Source: Protopterus annectens
Lineage: Eukaryota > Chordata > Ceratodontiformes > Protopteridae
NCBI RefSeq assembly: GCF_019279795.1
Contig: NC_056732.1
Location: 1,074,039,240-1,074,103,239 of the forward strand
DNA length: 64,000 nucleotides
Direction: 5' to 3'
The notes under the pieces are model-generated. The model was not told the origin of the DNA and searched no databases. It saw only the letters and a program-made list of their open reading frames with translations. Position 1 is the stretch's first letter. The number at the start of each line of letters is the position of its first letter. A program made the position numbers and the translations under genes. This document shows, piece after piece, positions 45,147 through 58,300 of the stretch.

Positions 45147-47759
45147 AAAAAGTTTAAATATATTTAATAATAAATAATAAACAGACACGAAAATACTAAA
45201 TATCCATTTACAACAAACACCAGAGTTTCAATCACAGGAAATATTAAAAATAACAGAGGTGGACAAGTTCACACAGTTACAGAAAAATAATATCTAACCA
45301 ATCTTACTATATTGATCTCAAGAGTTACTATTCCCTGGTCAATTTCTAGAGCAAGGCAATTTGAAGTAGGTGAGTGATCCTTTGATGTCAGGTTCCAGAA
45401 ACAGACTGCCATAAGACTTCGGTCTCGATTAATATTAAAACATTATTTTGTCCTAGATTACAGAATGACATCACATACATCTGGTCACCCTTCTTCTGGT
45501 TCCCATGTAACCCCCACTGCTAAAAACTGCCAGGATTTAGCACTTATGTGTCAATAATACACACACAGAGAGCCTTGCTAAGATCTGTTGCAGCTCCTGG
45601 AAGACATAAAACCATAAAACACTTCCACTCTTCCTACGGGAGCTAATAAACCATACTTCTTACAGATATGCTTCTCTGACTTCATTCAAAACTGTGAGAT
45701 AAAATCTTTATGGCCTAGACCCAGTAATTTAATTTCTTACTATATTAAAGTTTGAGATTAACCTCTTCTCTTCCAATATCCTCTGTTGAAACATATACAT
45801 TTAAACAGTTACAATAATGTATATATATTTCTTTTTCTGTCCAACACAGCACACTGTTGATACATTTTTAACACAAGCAACTTTACAAATACATTTTTTA
45901 AACACAAGCATCTGTACAAATCAGTTCGATATACAAATGGCATATAATTCTTTACAAAATTCCAGCTAGCTGTGCTGCCATATGTTATGCATCCACTTTC
46001 CTACTTCTCCTGGCATAGCTGGCAATACCTCACATCATCACAAGGTCATATATGAGATAAGTGAAACATAAGTTTTCAGTGAACCCCTTGACAGTATTAT
46101 CTCCATTAAAAGCATTGCACCTCAGTTTGTATAGAAATGTATGGCAAACATTTCACAAAGAAAATCATTATGTAAATTGGCATACTTACTTTGTTCCATC
46201 TTACCTAACAGGCTGCTACATGATATTTCACCTTACAGAGTTAGTTGTACATTAAACACCCAATACTTTTGCTTCATCATTATTCATAAAAATCTGTTTT
46301 TAAGTACGCAAAAACAAAGAAACCTTTAACTTGGTTAAGGAAGTAAAAAATGCAATCAACAACTATAGAGAAAAATGGTATACACTGGTTACTGACCAAC
46401 AGTTGCTGCTAACCACATTTGGCTCAGGAAAGGAGGCATACGTAATGACTACAGCTAGGTTACAGTGGTTGTTCCTGTTCCTAGGGGGCACTTTCATTAT
46501 ACAGAATGCAGGAGGAATAAAAGAACATAGTAATGGTGATGAGTTGTTGTAACTGCTGTATGCAAAACTTGAGGAATCAACAGCTACGGATCCAGTGTAC
46601 GTATATTATACACTGGCTGTTCTGCAGTCAACAAGCAAGAATAGTAATATGCAGAGAAAAAACAGGAATGATCCGGTGCTATCATATGTGTAAGGAGTGA
46701 ACAATAAAAGATTATTTAAGGGTAACAGCTTATTCACTCTATTTTTGTTGTTAGGAGAGTGCATCTGTCCTGTATGAAGGAATGTTATTATCAGGGTTCA
46801 CAGCAGTATTATGGTATTACTACTCAAATGATGTTCTAAAGTGATGAATACTATAAGTGAGGAGGACTTGGGGAATGGAAAAAAATACAGAGTTTTGCCA
46901 AAAAGTTTCACACTGTGGCTTGGCACAGGTAACAAGATTAAAGATTTAGCAGAAGATTGCAATGTCCTAAAATGCACACTACAAATCTCCCAGTATCAAT
47001 GGGAATGGCCACTTACAATGCAGTGTGTGGAATCAAGGTCTATTGTAAGTCAATAAAAGTAACATTTAACATAAAACCTGGACTGAGCAATGGTGTACAT
47101 ACATACAGACATAAATAAATATTAGACTTTAAGATTAATTTAACAACAATCTCGGGCAATACTACAGCACCATTAAAAACAAAAAAGACAAAAACATGCT
47201 CTAATAGTAACAATGTACATTAACATAAAATGATTCCCACATAAATGACTGAGGCATGATCACATGAAACAATGATTCTTGATCACAACAAATGATCAAG
47301 AATGCATTACTCCTGCAACATACCAGCAGAGCCTGAAATAAGCATTTTTTGAAAAGGATAAGCTCCATATCTCCCAACCTCTTGGTGTAAGAATTCTGGA
47401 CAAAGCCAAAGTAAAGGGAGGGGAAAGGGACAAAATCAGTGCATGTTTTAAATATTGCTCTTAAAAACTTATATAATTGCTAAAATTACAGGCTTTACAT
47501 TAACATGCATTTCAGAAGGACTGGAAGTCTGAAACGCAATTGTCTATGATTATTTAGTGACTTCAGTCCTCAATGATTTACCAGAAAATTACAAACGTTA
47601 TGACAAACAGACCAAAAAAACATGTTTGTCATATACCTCCACTACATCTACCTATATGTATGACATTCTTACATATGTTAATATTGAATTAATAATGAAG
47701 ATATCGTACTTCCCAAAGGACTCTGGTCTAGTCTCCTACAGTTCTATCACTCACTGAGC
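45147..47759. other. Intergenic sequence, nothing recognised
   Basis: 2.6 kb of AT-rich sequence without supported features. Confidence 0.5.
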
Positions 47760-48082
47760 GTGTGGTGTGGCTGCCTGCGTGTAGGCTGTAATGTCTACGA
47801 AGTCATTGTTTCCCCAGACTGTTGTATTCTTCTTAGCTCTGACAGCTCATCGACCATGTCAGTCCAGATAGAAAGATATATGGTGGGGTGCACCACTACT
47901 CACACTCTCAAGCCTACTTCTGTAGGTGCTTTAGAACAGGTAAAACATGCCTTTGTCTTCGTCATACACCAGTACGGGGCCTTGTCCTGACCATTCACAG
48001 AAGTATGCATCTTGTACTTGCCATACTGCAATAGAGAACGGTTCATATGGCATGAAACTAGGAATTCTAGGGTGTGAACCAT
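47760..48082 (-). pseudogene. Coding-looking remnant, unclassified
   Basis: The minus strand reads through YWCMTKTKACFTCSKAPTE (two CxxC-like cysteines) and, after one stop, VVHPTIYLSIWTDMVDELSELRR. The zinc-knuckle-like cysteines followed by a helical segment recall LINE ORF1 N-termini, but I could not match it to a family. Confidence 0.3.
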
Positions 48083-49269
48083 GACTTACATAACATGACT
48101 GCAAGTAGTTAGGTAGCTGACAGGTTGCACTGATAGGTGCTTAGCATGTCAAAGCTTACGCATAGGCATTGAGAATGAGCATGTATGTGCTTGTCATAAT
48201 TGCTCACAACAGCATGAACCTACCAATGCATTTCAAATACCAGCACGTGTAATACTGTAATTCATATAGCTATGTACCTACAAACCTCATTTACATAAGA
48301 ACTTCATAATCTGGATAAAATGTGCTGACACTTTCTGAGGGTCACCATGATTCTGCTCGGATAGTTGGAAAGTAAGTTTAAATAAAGTAACTTTAGGATC
48401 ATAACAAAAGTAATAGTTTCATATTATTGCTACACAGTGCATAAACTCCAGGAATAACTGGTAAAGTACTGGTAAACCATCAAGTCTGTTTCGGAAACTG
48501 TTTGGTTATGAAGTGTTTTGACACTACTGGGTAGAGATTTATTGTTGCCCTTAGAAATTATTCTACTTATCTGTCACAGCTGCACAGGACCAAGCTGCAT
48601 ACACAGTACTATGGTAACCATTTAAAATGTCGAGACCTGCTAGAACGAGTCCCAAAACACGGAGACTGTAGAGCTGAAAAACAGACTTACATATACAGTC
48701 CAAGATGGGCATTTCTTGGGATATACCCTTTTCTCCAAGGTTTGGTGATCTCTGAGTTAGTATATATGTGTATACAAGTTCAGGGGGTGTAGAGGGCGTA
48801 GCCCCTGCAAAAAAAAATAATTTAAAGGAGAATATTGATGTTGGAGACTTGTTCTTCATCTGCAGTTTTAGCCTTTTGTTTTTGGAATGTTGGCACTTGG
48901 TGTTCAGAGTGCTAACATTTCAGCAGTGAGCCCAATACTGCACTTCATGAAGTGAAACATCAGTCATCAAGTAGATAAGGCCTGTACTGCAATCACATTT
49001 TTGCAGTCTTTTAAGAATGGAACTTCACATTTTAGTAGTTTTAGGCACAGACAAATAAATAAAGCAGACACACTTGTAACACAGAGAGATCTTGTGTGTA
49101 GCTAAGCTTAGGGCAGTTAGTGCATAAGACAGTTACAATATCATATCATAGCATTATCTAACATCTAGCTTTAACCCTAGACACCAGTCAGGTGACCCCT
49201 GTAAAACCAAGTACCTAAACCATAATATTCGAACCCTAATACAGGTCAGGACAACATGGATTTACAATT
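48083..49269. other. No recognisable gene
   Basis: A short GC-rich palindrome-like stretch (GGGGGTGTAGAGGGCGTAGC at 48784-48803) stands out in otherwise AT-rich sequence; nothing else is supported. Confidence 0.45.
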
Positions 49270-50088
49270 TCCTCATGTCTATGTGACCAGCTTGGTAGAT
49301 ACGTGTAACCTGAGACAATGCAGAAATTGTCTTGTGTACAAACTCAGACAACCTTTTAATCTTTAAAGAAACTAACAGCATGTGAGAGAGAGCTACACAC
49401 AACTTCGCTGGAGACAAAAATCTTGCTCACAAACAATGTTATCAAGAGCACACACACATTACATCTTTCCCACATGCCTCTCACTACACACACATAGACC
49501 TTCTAATGTTGAGTTACTTAAAAGAAACCTCTCCAAACTTCAAAGACCTCCTACTCTATAAAATGGCAACACCTATCCTCAGCAACCACTAAAGCACACA
49601 CCAAAAGCAACACCTACCACCACACACAAATCTACACCCAATGATCCCCCAAGAACAAAGCCCATAAGGCAAGCAAACACTGTACCTAGTACTCTTGCCA
49701 TAAGAGATTCTATAGTATGACACTCAGATGCTCCTCTCACTAAGCTGGTCAAGGCCACAATATCATGCACACACACAAATCACTGCAGCACATGTACCAC
49801 AAAAGAATGCCAAAAAGGAATAGACAACCACAGGTACCAATATGAGTCTATCGTAGTCCATGTGGGTGTAAATGACTTTAGATGTACCTCACAAGACTAT
49901 ATGACAAGAGACATTCTGAATCTCTCTGAATATGTGTCACAGATAGGTACGAGCCTTGCATTGGGCAGCATTCTACCTTTACCAAGGATGATGCCACAGA
50001 AAATGACTGATTTTAATAACCGGCTTAGTTTCTGGTATCACTCCAGGGAATCTAATATCTACCAGCATGGGAAGGCATTTATTTGTTT

Positions 50089-50358
50089 GGAAGCTGCGGT
50101 GGTGCAGCAGTAGCATTGTCGCCTCACAGCAAGAGGCTCTCCCATTCGATTCTCGGCTGGAGCACCTTCTGTGTGGAGTCTGCATGTCCTCCCCAATGTT
50201 GAGTGGTGTTCAAAAGACATGCGTGAATGGGCATGCCTTCGTTGAAGGTTGGGTGTTGGGCTGGCACCTCGGCACCATAAAAATTGACTGCCAATCATTA
50301 GCAGACCGGAGTTCTGCTGTGGCAACCCCTAACTGGGAAAAGCCGAAAGAAGAAGAAG
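50089..50358 (+). mobile_element. V-SINE, tail type a (RTE-like)
   Basis: Head GCGGTGGTGCAGCAGTAGCA, B-box region CATTCGATTCTCGG, body TGTGTGGAGTCTGCATGTCC, a partly deleted middle, then TCTGCTGTGGCAACCCCTAA and the tail AAGAAGAAG. It lies in CR1 ORF1, tail-to-tail with the next SINE. Confidence 0.88.
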
Positions 50359-50456
50359 TTATTTAACGTTTGTTTATCAGGAAAGTCTGACTGGGACAGA
50401 GCCCATTTTCAGCAGAGACCCAGGGAGAAAGGCTCCAGATGCATGTCTTTGGAATG
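50359..50456 (-). mobile_element. SINE 3' end, tail type b (L2-like)
   Basis: Minus strand, 5'-truncated. From the left: TTATTTAACGTTTGTTTATC, the tail block GGGAGAAAGGCTCC and body CATGTCTTTGGAATG. Together with the neighbouring V-SINE it interrupts the frame between AFICL and LGMVNRP; TTTGG occurs on both outer sides. Confidence 0.82.
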
Positions 50457-51226
50457 TCTTTGGGCATGGTTAACAGACCATCTTGATTTGCCAAGGATGG
50501 TCTGCATCTGTCCCCCTTGGGCTTTTGGATATTGGCTAAAACTTTATCCATCCCTTACAGCCTTTTTGGGCAATTTCAAAGTAGCAAATCTACCAACACA
50601 GCAAAAAAAAAAAAAAAAAAATCAAAGCAACCTTATAGTGTTCCTGCTCAATGCTTGGACCCTAAACAAGAAATTCTACACCCTACAAGCTCTCTTCACT
50701 CTGGAGAATGTAGACATCTGTGGTGTTGCAGAGACTTGGTTTACAGCAGCATAAGGTACTCTGGCAGTGGAAGGCTACAGTGTCTTCCACACTTTTAGAC
50801 CACCAACAGCACAGAGAGGAGATAAAGGTGGAGGAGTCTTGATCTACATTAGCAAAAATTATAACTCCAGGTTGGTTACACAGGATGTTGCCCTGGAGTT
50901 CATCCTTAACAATTACTGGCCAGGTACAGGTCACCCTCTATAAGCCATGAAACTCACAACTCATACCTAGACCTACTACAGGTGCTTACCATCCAACCAA
51001 ATAACCTGTTCATGGGAGACTTCAACTACTCAATATAGACTGGGAAGCTACACTTCCTCTAACTCACAGGCACAATGTTTCCTGGACTTTATTAATACAA
51101 ACACCCTGGATAAGATACTGGGCACTCAAACCCGAGTATTAAATATACTGGACCAAGTACTCACCAACATGGGGGACCTCTGTACCCCTCCATGTCATGT
51201 CCTCATTGGAGAAGTTGTACTAGAAA

Positions 51227-51957
51227 GCTGTCTCCCTCCTTGGGACACAGGTGGACAGTAGTCTCTCCTTTGATAATCACATCGCCACAGTAGTCAGAAA
51301 ATCCTTCTACATGGCACACCTCATCACAAAAGGTTTCTCATCCAGGAAAAAAGAGGTCATTGTTCCCCTCTACTCATCACTCATTAGACTCATTATAGAG
51401 TACACCGCCCCTTTTGGTATGTACCTCACAAGACATCTACAACAACTGGAAAAGCCGCAGAAATACCTCACAAAGAGGATTACAGACCTCAAACAGATGC
51501 CCTATGCAGACCGTCTCAAAAACTCCAGCTTTACTCTGTCACATATCGCCTACTCAGAGGCGATCTCTGCCTAACATAAAAAGCTATGTCAAACCCAGAG
51601 CTGTTGGACATGTTCCACTTAAAGAAATCCCAATCCCTCTGAGATACATGCTCTAGGGACCTAAACCTTGTCACCACAATAAACAGAACATGCTGGAGGG
51701 ATAGATTCCTGTCCCAGAGAATTCCCATACTCTGGAACAAACTACCTATCTATATCAAACAAAGCTCCTCATTAGCACTCTTCAAGAAAAATCTTGATTA
51801 TTGGATGGGAGATAGGAAATTCACCCCGGGGATCACTTCTGTGGCTCTGCTTGACAGGGGCACAGGAAAATAATTTTCTTGGGTGGGAAAAGCCAGGGTA
51901 CCATTTGGCTAGGCTTATATAGGCTCTAGGGCCAATAGCCTAGTACCTACCTATTAA
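51227..51957 (+). mobile_element. CR1-clade LINE, 3' fragment nested in copy H
   Basis: A 730-bp plus-strand 3' end: VDSSLSFDNHIATVVRKSFYMAHLITKGFSSRKKE, LEKPQKYLTKRITDLKQ, then NRTCWRDRF-like and the tail CTAGTACCTACCTATTAA. The first 107-codon stretch (51251-51574) is still open. Flanks ACTAGAAA (51219-51226) and ACTGGAAA (51958-51965) are an 8-bp target-site duplication with one change. Confidence 0.85.
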
Positions 51958-54257
51958 ACTGGAAAACCCAATTAAACCGATAACAGTTAGGAATTATTCT
52001 AAAGCAAACTACATCCTATTAAGTAACTGTTTGTCAAAATTTGTGGCTCCTCCAAACTCTGAGAACAAAGCTACCTATGCAGAATTATTTACAGAAACCC
52101 TGTGCAAAAATGTACATGGCTGCACTGAGGCTGCTCTACCTACCAGACATAAGGCCAGATCTAAAACCAAAAACAAACCACACTGGTGGAATCCGTACCT
52201 TAACCGGCTATATAATAAAAGAAAAAAGTCATGGCCAAAATCAGAAAGAGCACTTATCATAGAGACAAGAGCTCTCAGATTCAACTAAACAAGAAACTAA
52301 TAGGTATAATAAAGTCTAACAAGGCCAATTGCAAGCTCAGGATAGACTTTCAGGCTAAGGACAATTACTGGGTCTTCTTCAGCTGTCAGAAGCCTTAAAG
52401 GAAACACTTAGCAGTGTACAAAACATGTGATACATGGCACAACCTTCACTGACTAGAGTGACACAGCAAATCTGTCTAATAAATTTAGTACTAACTTCAA
52501 CCCCCGCCCCCCCACTACCCCTGTGAAATCTCTTCTAGCATATCTCCCTCAACTATCAAGAGGAATCAGGACCCAGTGGTGCTTGCTAAGGCCAAAACCA
52601 CTGCTTTAATTGGCCCTGATAATATCCTAAGTTGCCTTTTAAATAGCCTAAAAAATAACCTAGCATGACCATTTGGGGCACTCAAACTACAGCCTAAAAA
52701 CAGGTTACATACCAGGTGAATGGAGGGCTGTAATGATCATCCCTCTTCATAAGGGTGGACCATCAACTGACACGGGAACTACAGACACATCAGTCTGACA
52801 AGTCTGATATGCAAGGCCATGGAACAAATTATCATGGAAATGATCAACAAGAACATTGGCAACCTACACACTGGACTCATCCCAGGTTGGCATTGTTAAG
52901 GAAAGGTCTTGACTACTCAACTTGATAGACTTCTTCCAGAGGGTCACCAAGGCTATGGATGAGGGGAAAAATGGAGCATACCACCTACCTTGACCTGGCC
53001 AAGGCATTCAATACAATACTTCACTCAGATACTGTTGACAAATTCTCAGAACTAGGCATAAATCCCTACATAACTCACTGGATTGCTGGTTGGCTCACAG
53101 ATAGGACCCAGGAAGTCAGGATTGGTGAGACCACTTCTACCAGGAGACTAGTCACCAGCGGAGTACCCCAGGACTCTGTGTTGGGCCTGCTCTTGACCAT
53201 CATTTACTTTTCAGAAGTAAAGTCTAATGTCAAAGGACTCACCAAGTTCACACATGACTGTAAATTGGGAGCTATCACAGATTCACTCCATGACAGCAAC
53301 ATCCTACAAGAGGGTCTAACACAAACAAGTGACGGGTGGGTCAAAGCCATGGATTAAACCTCAACATGAAGAAATGGGAAACGGTTTACCCAAGCTAATT
53401 GCTCCAGAGATAAAACACCCCTAAGAACTGACCTGATAGTTAAGGATCTGGGAACATATGTAGACAAAAATATGGCCTTTGATCAACACATAGCCAAGAT
53501 AGTAAGAAAATCATTCTATGTCAACCAACTCATAAAGAAGAGTATGACATCCAGGTCCAAGGAAGTTACAATACCACTCAGCTCAGCCCTTATCAGACCA
53601 ATCATTGAGTACAGATTCCCTTTGGTATGTACTTAACCACGCACTTGCAAGAGTAGGAATGCCCTAAAAGGTTCCTCACCAGGAGAATCCTATTGCATGT
53701 GTACCCTGTCCTACATGAATTGCCTTAAAGCTCTCCCTCTATATTTGGTCTCCTACAGGTTGCCAAGAAGCGATCTGTGCCTGGCAAATAGGACATCCTC
53801 GGATCCAGCTCTGAAGGATCTCTTGCACATCCACAAAACAAACAGCACCAGAAAAACTAGATCCAAGGACTTGAATTTTGTCTGCAACATAAACAGAACA
53901 AGTTGCAGAGACTGATATGCATCTCCAAGTATCCCTGTGCTATGGAATAAGCTCCTCATATATGGGATGCAGAGTTCATCCCTGGCCCTATTCAAAAGAA
54001 ATCTTGGTCATTGGATGGAAAATCGCAAATTCACCCCCTGATCTGGCTCCTATGTCTTTGACGGACAGAGGTTGACAATAAATAAATTAATCTCCAACCA
54101 ACATACCCCACCTCCCACATAACCTTTAGCTACCTCTTTACTAACATACCCCACAGTATAGGCATGCAAGGAACGCTGGGAAAAATTGGGTTGGGTTGCA
54201 CTGCTAGGCTTGTAAAGATCTTGATGGTCATTAGCCTAGTATAAACCTATGAACCTA

Positions 54258-55374
54258 ATGTATTTATTTATTTATTGTGTTTGGGCAGTTTGCCAGTTTC
54301 AGTATGACTAAAGCTCTGCTTCTTTCCTCTCTGCTTATGTCATTTCATGGGAAACATTGTAGATGCCATTTGCAGTAGTGTGTATCTTTACTAACCGGAT
54401 GCTCCTGTTAGAAAAAAAAAACTAACTACTTGCATATTCTGTACAGTTACATTGATGTATGATGATTGATTTTATTTTAAATGTATAAAATGGGAAATTT
54501 CCTGTCATGTCTTCTGGAAGCTTCACTGAGGTTAATAATTAAATGTCTCTGCAGACTGTAAGAATGATGCATGTCTATGTCACACATTTCCTAGTAGAAT
54601 TTTATCTTGCTGAACTCCTCATATGAAGCATGATATGCTTTATTTCATTTATTTGGGAGAAAAAAACTTTATATTGTGCTTTGCAAAGTGTTTACTGACA
54701 AATTAAAACAAGATGGAAGACTGCTTTGTTGCAGGCTTGGATTTTTTTGTATGAGAAAGGGGTCTAATGAAAACTCTGGCATCGGCTGGAGACTTTCCCC
54801 AAACTGTGGATGTGAAAATTAATTTCAGAAGGAGTTCCTTAACATCATCAGAGAAACAAAAACACACAGAAAACAAAACTCACAGCCCAAATCTAGCAGT
54901 AGTCAACTTAAACCTATGGGATAAGTGTGTTCAGTTAACATTACTGTATAAGAATGAAATCCAAACAAAACTGAAATCATAATGAAAACCTATCTAAGGA
55001 CCATTTTTTCTGGGTTTTCATTCACTTTGCAAGAAAAACACAGAAAAAGAAGGAAATTGTGGTTTACTACCTTTGTGACACAGAGAAGGATTCAGAAAAA
55101 TTTACCTCATTGTGATAAGGAATCTGTGTGATGCGCAGCCACACACATGGTGTGTGATTCAGAAAACCAAGCTATATGATGTGGCCAAGCTAGATACATG
55201 ATTGGTCAAGGTCTATGTTAATGACAGCATAATGAGATGCCATGTATGATAATGAGGCAAAATAAGATGGCAGGGAGATTCATAAACATTTAAATACCAC
55301 ACAACAGAGCTGGACTCACAGTATATTTGAACTCTGCTATATGCTCAAGTTCAGATGGAGTAAATCACTGAATT
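54258..55374. other. Spacer, probably including the Harbinger 5' region
   Basis: No open frame with family features. AATTTACCTCATT at about 55098-55110 also occurs in the upstream region of the Harbinger element at 28400, which hints that this stretch is the 5' non-coding part of the Harbinger copy that follows. Confidence 0.4.
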
Positions 55375-58300
55375 ATGTTAGGGGTTGCTGCAGCCAATGT
55401 AAACGAGTATCTGAAAGAGGTTCTAATTGCACCTGCCATGCCTAATGGTGTGCAACGTCAGCCCCGGAGTTGCAGGGTAATTTGTCTGTTGTTATGCCAT
55501 GATAAATCCCAGAAAAAAGGAGGGAGTGTTGCCATTATGTATTCAGATCACTTAACTGTATCCCCTCTAATTAACCCAGCCCCCTCTTTCTTCCCAGCTG
55601 AACTTATTTTGGTTAACTGCAAACTAAACAATCACAAAATCCTAACTATTTTTGCAACCTACATACCCCCTGGAGATAACATTCCTTTACTTGAACAGAT
55701 CCTTCATTGGACATCTGACACTATACCAAATGAAACTATCATACTGGGTGATGTCAGTATCAATTTTCTATCCCTCACCTCCTACTCCTCAACCAATAGC
55801 ATTCACCTTTATGGTTATACCTAACTTATTTCTTCTACCACTTTTCTTCATAAACCTACAAACACCAGCTCTCTTCTTGACTGATTCTGGTCTCTCGTCC
55901 CAACCTCTACCACCAACCTGAATCATTCCCAGACTCTTTTAGTGATCATTCCCCTGTCTGTGTCCTTAGATTCTCCTCCCACCTCCATCATCCTCACAAA
56001 TTTAAGGAAATCCGTACACTCACTAACTTGAGCCCTGATACATTCAACTACTACTTATCTATTGAATGGTCCTTCCTCTACCACTTTTCTCTTGATGATG
56101 CAGTTCTTCAATTCAACACTATATTTCTTAGCACTCTGAACTCTCTAGCCCCACCTAGGATTGTTAGAGTTAAATCTCTTTCTTCCCACTGGCTCTCCAA
56201 GTCTACCCTATCCCTCAAGCATAACAGAGACTCTTGGAAACTCTGGATAAAAACAAAATCTTTCACACACTACCAAAAATACAAAGAACTCTGTAACTTG
56301 GCAAAAAAACACATTAACCTCGACAAAATGAATTTCTACCACATACCCCAAACTACTCAACCTACAAATCCCAAGGTATTCTAGTATACTATCAACCAAA
56401 TTATTCACCCTGGTAACCCCTCAACTCCTAATCCATGTCCAGATAATTCACCCCAGGAAACTGCCTATATCTTCAACACCTACTTCATAGATACTTATGT
56501 AAACACATTCCAACAGCCCACTCTAATATTTCCCCTCCTTCTGCCACCTCTCAGCTACAAAACTGCCTTTTGTCACTCAATCCCATACCTATTAGCTACA
56601 TTAAAAAAATGTCTCCTCAAACTTAAACCTTGTTCCCCTTCTATGGACAATTTGCCACCTCTCTTTCTAAAGATGGCTGCTTAATCCATAGCATACACAG
56701 AGTGTATACTTATCAACTGCTCTATCCATTAATCCATTGTTCCTACTCTCTGGAAGAAATTCTACATCATACCTATCCATAAAGGTGGAAACTCTGTTAA
56801 ACTCTCAAATTATCGCACTATTGCTATACTTTCTCCCCTTTCCAAAATTACTGAGCACTGTGGCACTGTGTGTACAAGCAACTCATGTCCTACCTCACTC
56901 AAGAAAATCTTTTCACCCCTACACAACATGGCTTTCGCCCTCACCATAGAACCACCGCTGCACTACTTTCCTTCACTAACTCAATCTCTCTAGCTAGAGA
57001 CAATAATAAACTGGTTTCCTGGCTCTTTTTAGATCTTTCTAAAACCTTTGATACTGTCTACCACTCCATCCTTCTATCCAAACTATCTCAACTTAATCTC
57101 TCCCGTACTACTATTTCTTGGTTTTCTATCCCTCTCTCTCTCTCTAATAGATAGCAAGTCTGTCAAATGGCTCTCAGCTCTCTCTCTCTCCCTTGGGAGT
57201 TCCACAAGGCTCTATTCTTGGCCCCCTTCTTTTTAACATTTTTACTAATCAACTCTACACATCCTGCCCTCAGTCTTCCCTCATACAATATGCAGACGAT
57301 TCCACCATTATCACTATAGCCGACAACCCCACTGACCTGCTCACCCTTAGCCAAACCTCCTTCAACCTCACTGAAACCTGTCTTATTAATAAACAACTCA
57401 TTCTAAACCCTAAAAAGACAAAACTACTACTTTTTCTTCCTAAATCTCTCTCTCTCATCTTAAAGACTCTTTTACTATCTCCTCCCTTAACAACACTATT
57501 ATCTCAGCTAAACCCTCTACTAAGCTCCTTGGAGTAATCATTGACGATCAGCTTAAATTTGATCTCCATGTACACCACTGTATTAAGAAGACCCACCAAA
57601 AACTTGACCTTCTTTATAGGAATAAAAAATTCTTAACACCCAGTTCCAGAAATTAACTGACCCAGGCTTATCTCCTCCCTAACCTCTTTTACTCTTCTCA
57701 AATCCTTACTAACTTACAATCCTCTCTTCTTTCCAAACTTGAGACTACATACAACAAAGTTGCCAGATTCGCAGCCAACCTGCCACCTAAATCACACCAC
57801 TGTCTTGTTCTCTGTACTCTTAGCTGGTTAGAGCTTCCAAACCAACTATTATATACACAGCTTCTCATTATCCATACCATCCTAAATCAACCCTCCTCCT
57901 GCCCTAGCATCTCCTCTCTTGTCTCTCTTTATAACTCTCCTCGCTCTCTCAGAAGTTCTGATCAATTTCTCCTGCAGATTCATAAGCAAAACAAATCTTT
58001 AGGACTAAACCTTTATAGCTACCTTCCTGCATTATCTTGGAATAATCTTCCGTTAGCCTTCAGACACATTACCAATTCTCATGACTTCAAAACTGCTCTT
58101 AGAAATTTCCTAAACAGAGCCTGGATTTGTCACTGTAATCATCCCACATGAAATCCTTCTCTTTCCGGTTTCAGCTTTCAGCTTCTTCTGTCTTTTCCCC
58201 TCCTGGTCTCTTTACTCCCATTTTCTTTCACTATCACCTCCTCTTTCTTTTTCCTCTTACTATTACTTCCCTTCTCACATTTTCTATCTAAACTTATTGC

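Larger units (their letters stand above)
49286..50600 (+). pseudogene. CR1 ORF1 with GDSL/SGNH esterase domain
   Basis: ORF1 of copy H. The start has CNLRQCRNCLVYK (49297 on), a possible zinc-binding segment. After a basic, Thr/Pro-rich linker come the esterase blocks: block I IRDSIV at 49700-49717 (family GDSxV; G is changed to R and a stop follows), block III HVGVND at 49859-49876, block V DGLH at 50496-50507 with the catalytic D and H. Lipolytic acetylesterase activity of such ORF1 proteins is known for the zebrafish element ZfL2-1. The SINE pair 50089-50456 splits blocks III and V. Confidence 0.72.
49270..54257 (+). mobile_element. CR1-clade LINE copy H, nearly complete
   Basis: The most complete CR1 copy: ORF1 (49286-50600), an A-rich junction (50604-50622), and ORF2 in three pieces. 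The endonuclease N-terminus is at 50625-51226 (NAWTLNKKFYTLQAL, DICGVAETWF, GDKGGGVLIYI); the rest runs from 51966 with the linker (GCTEAALPTRHKA, HWWNPYLNRLYNKRKK), RT (NTILHSDTVDKF, TSGVPQDSVLG; active site FTHD, 52959-53357) and C-terminus (NINRTSCRD, 53697-53915). The 3' end is ACCTATGAACCTAATG at 54242-54257. It is interrupted by two SINEs (50089-50456) and by a CR1 3' fragment (51227-51957). Numerous stops and frameshifts. Confidence 0.82.

Noticed and set aside
48784-48815. Possible small structured RNA at the GC-rich palindrome
   Set aside because: It is too short and isolated, and no pol III boxes or family match could be seen.
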